DNA of 41,062 bases, taken from the NCBI RefSeq assembly GCF_000260135.1, contig NZ_JH651384.1, forward strand, positions 4,587,587 through 4,628,648. The letters run 5' to 3'. Below the pieces are notes generated by a model. The model saw only the letters and a program-made list of their open reading frames with translations, had not been told where the DNA came from and searched no databases. The first letter of the stretch is position 1; every line of letters begins with the position of its first letter. This document shows positions 34,555-41,062 of the stretch, in pieces. The stretch is from Thiothrix nivea DSM 5205 (GTDB taxonomy: Bacteria > Pseudomonadota > Gammaproteobacteria > Thiotrichales > Thiotrichaceae). A program made the translations under genes and the position numbers.

Positions 34555-35991
34555 ATGGATTTATCTAAAATAATAGAAGATAAAGTCAGATACTTTAAAG
34601 GGGCAACAAGTGAGAGTGCCTTAAAAAATATCATACTGCATATAAAAATTGCAGAAAAACATTATGCAAATGCAAAAGAAGAACCAGACCATATATATTT
34701 ATATACAGATGCAATCTATAGAACAAATCAAGCATTTGAAGGGGCTTTGAAAGAAGCATATAAAATCATTTCAAAAAAAGATGGAGAAAAACTAAAAGCT
34801 CATCAGTTAGAAGAATATTTTTTAACGAATGATATTGTGACAAAAAGAATTTCTAAACTATTAAAGAATTATCGTGAAGAATGGAGAAACTTATCAACTC
34901 ACGATTATAACTTGTCTTTTGCCGAAGAAGAAGCATTTTTAGCCATAGTTAATATTTCTGCTTTTTTTGCAATTCTCCTTGATAAGATGATAAAAGATAC
35001 TGCATATGAAGAAGAAAAGAAAACATTAGATTCTCTAGAAAATGTTGAAATAATAGATATTGAAAATGGACTTTTAGAAGCAATTGAAGAAAAAATTGGC
35101 TTATTCTTTGATTTGTACTGTGACAAATTCGAGCATCACAATTCTAATTATTTTGCAAGTGAATTGGCAGGTATTTTCCTAGCAAATATTGAAGACAACA
35201 CTAAATTTGAAGTTTCAAGTGAAGTCAATCTTTCTTCTGATACTAATTGCAATGTTGACTTCCTTGTTACCGATAAAAATAACGAAGAAGATAAACTTAT
35301 CATTGAAATAAAAATCTCTAAAAGTATTGTTGATGATGATATTGATAGTTGGCGAGAAAAGATACTGAATTGCTTAACTGACAACAACATAAAAAGTGGC
35401 ATAATATTTATACCGCCACATAATAAAGATTCAGTCATGGAAGTAAAAAAATATGAGCACAATATAAAAGATGAACACTATAACATATCCATCATTTATC
35501 CAAGCACAAAATCAAATACAAATAACCTCACACTCCAACAGAGTGGCATTTACAAATCAAACTATTATTGGCTGAACTCTAATAAAACATTTGCAGTTGA
35601 TGATTCTTGGCAAAAAATGATTGATAATAAAATTGGATGCACATATGGGCCGTTGTCCTATGGACAAAAACTCTATCATATCAGTAAAGGTGATAGAGTC
35701 TTTTTGTATGTTAACTCTCGTGGAATAGTTGCCAGTGGAGAAGTAACCTCACTATTTTCAGGTGAAGAAAACAATCCTCCATTAACTATTCCAGAAGATT
35801 TAGAAATGTCAGAATATTCAATTGGTGTTAATTGGGATGTCAAGTTAAATATAAACAACGCATTGACACCACCTGAGATTAGAGAAGTGGGACATCATAT
35901 GTTTAGACCTACATTTTTCAAATTGAATTCTGATACAGGAAAATCAATACAAGAAATGTTAGTTAAACGAATTGATGGTGATAAAATCTAA
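34555..35991 (+). CDS. HEPN / PD-(D/E)xK nuclease / EVE-like fusion protein
   Basis: This 478-residue, probably three-domain protein is the sole gene of C25. N-terminal helices (1 to about 150) carry REEWRNLSTHDY, where R111, N112 and H116 fit the HEPN RNase signature. The middle (about 170-320) has VDFLV (D235) and LIIEIKIS (E251, K253), the D...ExK pattern of PD-(D/E)xK nucleases. The C-terminal part (about 335-478) has YWLNSNKTFAVDDSW and GDRVFLYVNSRGIVASGEV (379-397), which resembles EVE/PUA-like domains that bind modified bases. The ATG is preceded by AGAGGCACTT. The TAA overlaps the attC core. A modified-nucleic-acid sensor with two nuclease modules is the working hypothesis; each domain call is by eye. 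Confidence 0.7.
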   Translation: MDLSKIIEDKVRYFKGATSESALKNIILHIKIAEKHYANAKEEPDHIYLYTDAIYRTNQAFEGALKEAYKIISKKDGEKLKAHQLEEYFLTNDIVTKRISKLLKNYREEWRNLSTHDYNLSFAEEEAFLAIVNISAFFAILLDKMIKDTAYEEEKKTLDSLENVEIIDIENGLLEAIEEKIGLFFDLYCDKFEHHNSNYFASELAGIFLANIEDNTKFEVSSEVNLSSDTNCNVDFLVTDKNNEEDKLIIEIKISKSIVDDDIDSWREKILNCLTDNNIKSGIIFIPPHNKDSVMEVKKYEHNIKDEHYNISIIYPSTKSNTNNLTLQQSGIYKSNYYWLNSNKTFAVDDSWQKMIDNKIGCTYGPLSYGQKLYHISKGDRVFLYVNSRGIVASGEVTSLFSGEENNPPLTIPEDLEMSEYSIGVNWDVKLNINNALTPPEIREVGHHMFRPTFFKLNSDTGKSIQEMLVKRIDGDKI

Positions 35992-36076
35992 CGAGCGTGT
36001 CGACGACGGACGCGGTGACAACCCGCGACTCCGCCCAATCGACTCCCCGCCGCGCCCGTCACACATGACGTTGGCA
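35986..36076 (+). other. attC site 25 (end of C25)
   Basis: R'' is ATCTAAC, matching the C25 start GTTAGAT; R' is GTTGGCA. The arm reads GTGACAACCCGCGA where others have GTGACAGCCCGCGA. Confidence 0.9.
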
Positions 36077-36097
36077 ATATACAGAGAGGCATAGACA

Positions 36098-36604
36098 ATG
36101 AAACAAAAAACAAGAAAATATGGAAAGAAGAAAGGAGGTATCTCCCCTTCTGAGAAAAAATATGCCTTAAAAAACTCAACGGTACGCTGCCCTTTTTGCA
36201 ATATAACATACCCTGCTTTATTAATTAGAGATCACATCAGTAAAGATCATCCTAACGAAAATATATCCAAGGTAGACATCAGGCCAAAAACAATCATTAC
36301 CGCCTCTTATTTCAAAACTAGCAAAATAGACACTCAAGAAGTAAAAATTAAAGGCAAAAACATTAAAAAAGCAGTTGATAAAATCTCTGAAAACCCAATA
36401 AAAATACTACACAAAGAAAAACCAATACAGCAAACAAAAGAGCCAATCATTCAAAATAAAGAAATTCTCGACTACCTAGAAAAAAATCCAACTAAAGAAG
36501 GAATTGGAAAATTTGGAGTTCCTCAAGATAAATATAGATATGATTTTTACGGAAGCAATTCAATGGAATATGATATTTGGAGAAAAGGAGATAAAGACAA
36601 ATAG
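36098..36604 (+). CDS. C2H2 zinc-finger-like small basic protein
   Basis: This 168-residue, strongly basic protein has one C2H2-type finger: CPFC (C31, C34) and DHISKDH (H46, H51), spacing C-x2-C-x11-H-x4-H. The rest is lysine-rich and probably partly disordered, with a more structured tail (GIGKFGVPQDKYRYDFYGSN). Nucleic-acid or protein binding is likely; the family is unrecognised. The ATG follows ACAGAGAGGCATAGACA, a good ribosome site. Immediately after the stop, 122-bp repeat units begin, so the gene is fused to a repeat tail within cassette C26. Confidence 0.7.
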   Translation: MKQKTRKYGKKKGGISPSEKKYALKNSTVRCPFCNITYPALLIRDHISKDHPNENISKVDIRPKTIITASYFKTSKIDTQEVKIKGKNIKKAVDKISENPIKILHKEKPIQQTKEPIIQNKEILDYLEKNPTKEGIGKFGVPQDKYRYDFYGSNSMEYDIWRKGDKDK

Positions 36605-36997
36605 CTGTCATACCGATCTTTTATAATTGGTGTCTAACCAATTGTTCACAGTGCGCTATCGCGAGAGAGACAACGCCAACTTGAACGACCAAAGAACAGA
36701 GAGTCCGTCCGTTGCTGACAAAATCCGGTGGCCATGTTCATCTTTCATGATTGGTGCCTGACCAACTGTTCACAGTGCGCTATCGCGAGCGAGACAACAC
36801 CAACTTGAACGACCGAAAATAGGGCGTTTTCCCATTGCTGATAAAATCCGGTGGCCATTTTCATCTTTCATGATTGGCGGTTGCCCAACGCTCACAGTGT
36901 GCTGATGCGTGAGCCAATGTGCCAACTGACTCAGTTTTAATGCAGTGAGAGAAATTTTATAAATGATAGGTTGTCGGCTATTTGAGGCCAATCCAAG
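36605..36997 (+). repeat. Family-A repeat tail of C26
   Basis: Anchors are at 36651, 36775 and 36897 (124, 122), followed by the same roughly 95-bp tail that ends C8, C14, C19 and C23. No gene is visible. The cassette opens with a different start from those, suggesting that a gene cassette acquired this tail. Confidence 0.78.
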
Positions 36998-37088
36998 CGC
37001 CAACGAGAGTGTCGACGACGGACGCGGTGACAGCCCGCGAGTCCCAACAATTTACTCCCAGCCGCGCCCGTCACACATGACGTTATGA
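36998..37088 (+). other. attC site 26 (end of C26)
   Basis: R'' is CGCCAAC and R' is GTTATGA. C26 opens with GTTGGCA, a mismatch at the outermost base. The variable centre is the same as attC 8. Confidence 0.9.
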
Positions 37089-37108
37089 TATTATAGACAG
37101 GTGATACC

Positions 37109-38890
37109 TTGAAAATAATTGACATATCAATAAAAAACTTCATGGGAGTAGAGAGCTTAGAAAAACTCAAGCTCGGCGACATGAATATATTTGTCGGGAA
37201 GAACGACAATGGCAAATCAACGATACTTAAAGCCTTAAATGCCTTCTTTAACGACAAGTTTATATTTCATGATGTCTATAAAAACACTCCAGATGGAGAG
37301 GTTACAGAAATAACAGTTAGATTCAAAAGCGACAATAATATAAATAGCCTTGCACTAGATAATGAAGGATATATTTGCCTTACCAAAAAATTCTCCATAA
37401 ATAATACGGGAAAATTAAAAAAAGATAAATTCTATACTTGCTTAGATTTTGAATATGAAACAATAAGAAATTCTTGGGGCGTTAAAGAAGCCGATCTTAA
37501 TAATATTTTGACATCTTTGTCTATTGAATTTTCTCGGTCAGGTCGTGGTGTTACTAACCTTTCAAAAATTGAAAAATTACAAGAACATACTGGCGAATAT
37601 CCTAAGCTCCTAGTTCAACATATAGATGATGAATACAGCAAAAACCTAGCAAAACAATATCCCGGCTTAACATTCCCTGGATATTATTTATTTGATGCCG
37701 AGCAAAATCTAAATATTGGCGCTACAGAGTTCCAGAACCAATTTAAACCAATAGTCACCAACTCATTACAATCAAACACAGAGCTAACAAGTCAAATTGA
37801 AGCAAATGTTCAAAATGATTTAGAACTAGAATTTGATATTATTGCCAATCTAATGAAAAAGAACGTCCCAAATTTAGAAAAAATAAAACCGGATATTAGT
37901 TACAAATGGGATGGACTGGTTAAATTTGGATTAAATCTAAAGTTCAGCGGAGAAGATCATGAGATACCAATCACTCATAAGGGAACTGGTTTTAAACGTC
38001 TTTTGATGGTTGCATACTTTGAGTATTTATCTCAAAAAGAAACAGCCGGACTACAAATATTTGGCATAGAAGAACCGGAAACATATTTACACCCTGAATT
38101 ACAATATGAGTTGTTAAACTCAATATTAGAAATATCAGATTATTCTCAGTTTTTGGTCACAACACATTCCCCCGTATTTGCTGGCGCAACACAGAAAAAC
38201 AACATAGTCGTCGTCAAAAAAGAAGAAGGAAAATCAACATATAATACATATAACAATAACAACGACATCTTAGACGAAGTGATCAATGAATTAGGCATTA
38301 GGCCGAATTTCAACTTAATAAATGAAAATTATAGAAAAATAATATTTGTAGAAGGCAAGGGAGATTGCCTTTTTTGGGAGTGTGCGATTAGCAAATTAAC
38401 AGATTATGTAAATAATGATATATTGTTTATCCCCTGCGGGGGGGAGCAAGTAGAGTTTTTTGTTAATGCGAGTTTATGTCAAAAACTACATCGTCGTTTT
38501 ATATTCATATTGGATAGTGATAAAGGTGCTGTTGATTTTGCAGCAAAACTTGAAAATAAAAGAGAACTCAAAACAAAAATTGAAGATATGGGTGGGGAAT
38601 TCGAGATTTTGCGCAAACGCGAGATAGAGAATTATTACCATCGAGACGCGATTATAAGAATAATAGGAGAGTCAATAACTATTCCCGACGATTTCATAAT
38701 CGAGGATTATAGTGACATAAAAGAAGAAATAAAGTCAAAAATCTTATCTCAGAATCGAACTAACTTTAAGGCCAAAAATAACATGAGTATATTTAATGAA
38801 ATGACAAGAGAGGAATGGTGCAGCGTTGGTTTCCAATTAGAAGATGGTGATACAGATTTGATTAGTATCGTTAATAATATAATCTCATAA
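37109..38890 (+). CDS. OLD-family ATPase with TOPRIM nuclease domain
   Basis: This 593-residue protein has an N-terminal ABC/SMC-like ATPase with Walker A GKNDNGKST (30-38), signature-like THKGTGFKRLL, Walker B FGIEEPETYLHPELQ and switch TTHSP. The C-terminal TOPRIM domain has IIFVEGKGDCLFWE (catalytic Glu) and FILDSDKGA (DxD). This fits class 1 OLD nucleases, which cleave DNA or RNA in antiphage systems such as Gabija GajA or P2 Old. No helicase or other partner is in the cassette, so it would act alone, as phage P2 Old does. A TTG start is chosen because CAGGTGATACC precedes it and the first residues MKIIDISIKNFMGVE are the expected N-terminus. Confidence 0.88.
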   Translation: MKIIDISIKNFMGVESLEKLKLGDMNIFVGKNDNGKSTILKALNAFFNDKFIFHDVYKNTPDGEVTEITVRFKSDNNINSLALDNEGYICLTKKFSINNTGKLKKDKFYTCLDFEYETIRNSWGVKEADLNNILTSLSIEFSRSGRGVTNLSKIEKLQEHTGEYPKLLVQHIDDEYSKNLAKQYPGLTFPGYYLFDAEQNLNIGATEFQNQFKPIVTNSLQSNTELTSQIEANVQNDLELEFDIIANLMKKNVPNLEKIKPDISYKWDGLVKFGLNLKFSGEDHEIPITHKGTGFKRLLMVAYFEYLSQKETAGLQIFGIEEPETYLHPELQYELLNSILEISDYSQFLVTTHSPVFAGATQKNNIVVVKKEEGKSTYNTYNNNNDILDEVINELGIRPNFNLINENYRKIIFVEGKGDCLFWECAISKLTDYVNNDILFIPCGGEQVEFFVNASLCQKLHRRFIFILDSDKGAVDFAAKLENKRELKTKIEDMGGEFEILRKREIENYYHRDAIIRIIGESITIPDDFIIEDYSDIKEEIKSKILSQNRTNFKAKNNMSIFNEMTREEWCSVGFQLEDGDTDLISIVNNIIS

Positions 38891-38975
38891 CGAGTGTGTC
38901 GACGACGGACGCGGTGACAGCCCGCGACTCCGACCATTCGACTCCCCGCCGCGCCCGTCACACGAGACGTTATGC
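38885..38975 (+). other. attC site 27 (end of C27)
   Basis: R'' is TCATAAC, matching the C27 start GTTATGA; R' is GTTATGC. The stop codon of the OLD gene lies in the R'' core. Confidence 0.9.
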
Positions 38976-38993
38976 AACCAAACTGGATTAAAC

Positions 38994-39800
38994 ATGAGCG
39001 ATGATAAAAAGATTGATGTCTCATCCACAACAATAGAAAAAGGAATAGATGTCGCAAAAAGTTTTGTTGACAAATTAGTTTCCCCCTCAATTGAAGAGCT
39101 TGGTCTTTTAGTGAAAGATCAAATTTCCCTTTGGAGATTCAATAATCAAATTAAAATATTAAACAAAGCAAAATCAATATGCGAGAAGAATCAAATAAAT
39201 GTAACAGCAATACCAGCAAAATTACTTTGTCCATATTTAGAAAATGCTTCATTAGAAGATGATAACGAGCTTCAGGATAAATGGGCCATTTTATTGGTAA
39301 ATATGGTTGACTCCAAGCAAAATATTCAAAATCATGTTTTTCCATATATTTTAAGTCAGTTATCTAAAGATGAATTTAATTTATTAGAGTCCGTACTAAT
39401 TGAGAAAAAGCGAAGAACCTCAGAACTTGAAAAAGAATTAGCCAGTTTTTGTAAAGATAAAGAAAATATTGAAAATAATCTTAAGTCTGAACTGCTCGAC
39501 TTAGAAAAAAATCTAAAAGAATTATCGCCTAATGGAAAATATGCATATTCAAAAGAATCTATGGAATTAAGATCTTCAATACGTTCAATTTCAGGAGAAC
39601 TTCAATCCATAAAATTTAAAGAGTCTAGGCTAAAAAGAAAAATAGCTACTCCCGAAGTTATACCGGAACAAAATCTAAAAGAATTTGAAATGGCTAATAT
39701 TATACGTTTGGGTCTAGCCAAAGTTGTTTATGAATCTAATGCAGGTACACATAGCATAGATATACCTGCTGGTGATCGTGATTCATATACATCTGTATAG
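38994..39800 (+). CDS. Abi-alpha (DUF4393) protein, 3' end cut by IS630
   Basis: This protein of about 268 residues, first gene of C28, starts after an N-terminal acidic stretch. KSFVDKLVSPSIEELGLLVK and LWRFNNQIKILNKAKSICEK are the typical core of the Abi-alpha family, followed by LEDDNELQDKWAILLVNMVD. A coiled-coil segment (about 140-170 and 190-220) follows. The stop codon TAG is formed at the IS630 junction, so a few native residues are probably lost. Abi-alpha proteins are associated with phage abortive infection; the mechanism is not established. Confidence 0.78.
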   Translation: MSDDKKIDVSSTTIEKGIDVAKSFVDKLVSPSIEELGLLVKDQISLWRFNNQIKILNKAKSICEKNQINVTAIPAKLLCPYLENASLEDDNELQDKWAILLVNMVDSKQNIQNHVFPYILSQLSKDEFNLLESVLIEKKRRTSELEKELASFCKDKENIENNLKSELLDLEKNLKELSPNGKYAYSKESMELRSSIRSISGELQSIKFKESRLKRKIATPEVIPEQNLKEFEMANIIRLGLAKVVYESNAGTHSIDIPAGDRDSYTSV

Positions 39801-40799
39801 TCTTTTCATTTTAGTCAGCTACAATAGAACGGATGATCAACTTCCCCATCCTTCATCATGCCGACTTACTACTCTAAGGATCTCCGTGAACGTGTTGTTG
39901 CTGCCTATGACAAGAGCAAACATAAATCCCACGTTTGTGGGACGTTTTCCATAGCCCGCAGCACCCTGGACAAATGGTTGGCCCTGAGGGAAGAAACCGG
40001 CAGCCTCCAACCCCGGACACATCCCCGCCCTGGGCACAGCCATAAGGTGAAAGACGTTGAAGCTTTTCGGCAATGGGTGGAGAGCGAAACCCCGTTTGAA
40101 CGCATCGAGGATTTGCTGCCACGCTTTGAAGCGCATTATGGCAAGGCCATTTCTTATCGTGGCCTGCATAAATGGCTGCAACGGATCGGTTGGAGCCATA
40201 AAAAAACGTTCTTTCTACCAGCAAGCCAAACCGCTAGACCGCTGGGTTTTCCTGTGGCTACTTGGGCATCTGGAGAAAAAATACGGTCAGGATCATATCC
40301 TGTTTGCGGACGAGGCAGGATTCTACAGTACCGAACGCTATGAGTGGGGCTGGGGCAAAAAAAGGGGAGCCTTGTGACATCCCCCGCCCTGGAGGCCGGG
40401 GACATAAACGCAACTGGATCAGCGCTATCCGCGCCTCTGATCAAAAGCTGGCAAATGCCGTGGGTAGTGACCGGCAACATTAACCGGATGATTGTTGAAC
40501 AATGGTTGGAAGCCTTGGGAAAATCGTTGCAGCAAGGTCAGGAAAACCCAAACCTTATGTGCTTGTCTGGGACAACGCGAGCTTCCATTTAGGCGGTGAC
40601 CTGGAGGCGATTGCCATGAAATACCAGATTCGTATCATTCAGTTACCCGCTTATTCGCCTGATCTCAACCCCATCGGCAATGCTGGGCAACCTTGAAACA
40701 TTATGCGCGTCTGGCCATGGGAAAAGGTAGCACCCTGGACGACGCGATTGATTACGCATTCAACAGACAAAAGTGTAGCCGACTAAAATGAAAAGACTA
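39798..40799 (+). mobile_element. IS630-family insertion sequence, about 1002 bp, decayed
   Basis: Terminal inverted repeats of about 25 bp (left begins TAGTCTTTTCATTTTAGTCA; right is its complement with one mismatch) are flanked by TA on each side, the IS630 target duplication. The encoded transposase is broken by several frameshifts. Confidence 0.85.
39858..40750 (+). pseudogene. IS630-family transposase, multiple frameshifts
   Basis: The N-terminus MPTYYSKDLRERVVAAYDKS, with helix-turn-helix, is followed in other frames by HLEKKYGQDHILFADEAGFY (first Asp), VWDNASFHLGGDLEAI (second Asp) and LPAYSPDLNPI. The last glutamate (NPIE) is lost because a base is missing in ATCGGCAATG near 40672-40680. 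At least four frame changes lie between 40220 and 40680. It is clearly non-functional as read. Confidence 0.85.
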
Positions 40800-40801
40800 T
40801 A

Positions 40802-41062
40802 CCTGATGTCGTTGAACCTGTCCAACCAACAAATCGCCCGCGAATTGGGGTTGAACAAGGATGATGTTCAGGCGATGACGGAACAGTTACGGCGTGGTGT
40901 CGAGAAAAAAACGCCAGTAAACCTGTTTGGGAATGTTGAATTTGATGAGGTTTATGTCAAGGCTGGACACAAGGGAAACCCCGAAGCCGTCGCGGATGCT
41001 GGGCGTGAAGGTCGCCGCCGCGCCCTGAAAGGTGCGCCGGGGCGTGGGACACTGGAAAGGAC
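40802..41062 (+). mobile_element. IS1595-family fragment (second copy, cut by IS630 and window edge)
   Basis: The sequence matches the internal part of the element at 27559-28615, here on the plus strand, starting CCTGATGTCGTTGAACC right after IS630. The transposase 5' third and the left inverted repeat are missing: the sequence left of IS630 is the Abi-alpha cassette, not IS1595. So a deletion or rearrangement took place at this junction. Confidence 0.85.
40802..41062 (+). pseudogene. IS1595-family transposase, internal fragment
   Basis: It translates as LMSLNLSNQQIARELGLNKD then DVQAMTEQLRRGVEKKTPVN and NVEFDEVYVKAGHKG, containing the first DDE aspartate (FDEVYVK). A run of seven A's keeps this copy in frame where the other copy has eight. 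Near 41052 a three-A run (CTGGAAAGG) shifts the frame where four A's are expected. The start is lost and the end is outside the window. Confidence 0.8.

Noticed and set aside
3000-38960. Recurring peptide VDDGRGDSPR at the ends of many frames as a conserved protein motif
   Set aside because: It is simply the translation of the attC arm CGACGACGGACGCGGTGACA, not a protein family motif, although it does form the real tail of the C3 membrane protein.
1-41062. Integron integrase gene and attI site
   Set aside because: No tyrosine recombinase-like protein is found on either strand; the window must be interior to the array.

Overview
This window is the interior of a large sedentary (chromosomal) integron cassette array. 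I count 28 recognisable attC recombination sites of about 90 bp, all in the same orientation and sharing near-identical GC-rich arms, plus one atypical site. They bound 27 complete cassettes (C1 to C27 here) and one cut off at the right edge. Within a cassette, the 7 bases at its start (GTTRRRY) are the exact complement of the 7 bases at its end (RYYYAAC) in 22 of 27 cases, and the other five differ only at the outermost base. This independently confirms the cassette boundaries. No integron integrase, attI, rRNA, tRNA or housekeeping gene is present, so taxonomy cannot be fixed. The insertion sequences and attC style fit a proteobacterium, perhaps a gammaproteobacterium, with AT-rich imported cassettes and GC-rich IS elements and attC sites.

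Layout. 1-5.9 kb: end of an IS1111-type IS, a repeat cassette (C1), then small cassettes for a membrane/coiled-coil protein, a soluble protein plus 4-TM protein pair, a HEPN protein plus 57-aa membrane protein, an Abi_C protein, and a pair of small membrane proteins. 5.9-7.5 kb: a complete IS1111-attC element inside an attC. 7.6-9.2 kb: two gene-less repeat cassettes. 9.3-10.85 kb: a DarG/DarT-like toxin-antitoxin pair. 11-13.3 kb: two unknown proteins and a repeat cassette. 13.3-14.9 kb: second full IS1111-attC copy. 15-17.8 kb: repeat-rich cassettes, two of which also hold small secreted or membrane proteins. 17.8-20.3 kb: zinc-ribbon protein and a HEPN protein whose 3' end is hit by an IS5-family element. 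20.4-24.5 kb: a five-gene operon cassette (TIR, SAM methyltransferase, Fe(II)/2OG oxygenase, deoxyribosyltransferase-like, PNPOx-like), the most unusual gene set here. 24.5-25.8 kb: a reverse-strand small ORF, a repeat cassette and an atypical GC-rich attC. 25.8-29.2 kb: a putAbiC-type gene split by an ISAzo13-like and an IS1595-family element. 29.3-31 kb: DUF262 plus HEPN operon. 31-32.8 kb: repeats with a DUF4258/DUF2283 pair, and a pure repeat cassette. 32.9-39.8 kb: a membrane protein gene with an in-frame TGA, a HEPN/PD-(D/E)xK/EVE-like triple fusion, a C2H2 protein with repeats, an OLD-family ATPase-TOPRIM nuclease, and an Abi-alpha (DUF4393) protein. 39.8-41.06 kb: a decayed IS630 element next to an IS1595 fragment.

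Function. The recognisable genes are overwhelmingly of phage-defence or toxin-antitoxin type: four HEPN-motif proteins, DarTG, TIR, OLD nuclease, Abi_C, Abi-alpha, putAbiC, DUF262 and DUF4258/DUF2283. This fits the reported role of chromosomal integrons as reservoirs of antiphage genes. Eleven of 27 cassettes carry a family of 115-123 bp tandem repeats, seven of them with no credible gene. Each repeat unit has a short hairpin whose stem shows compensatory base changes. These repeat cassettes are the least explained feature of the window. All family assignments were made by eye and without database searches.
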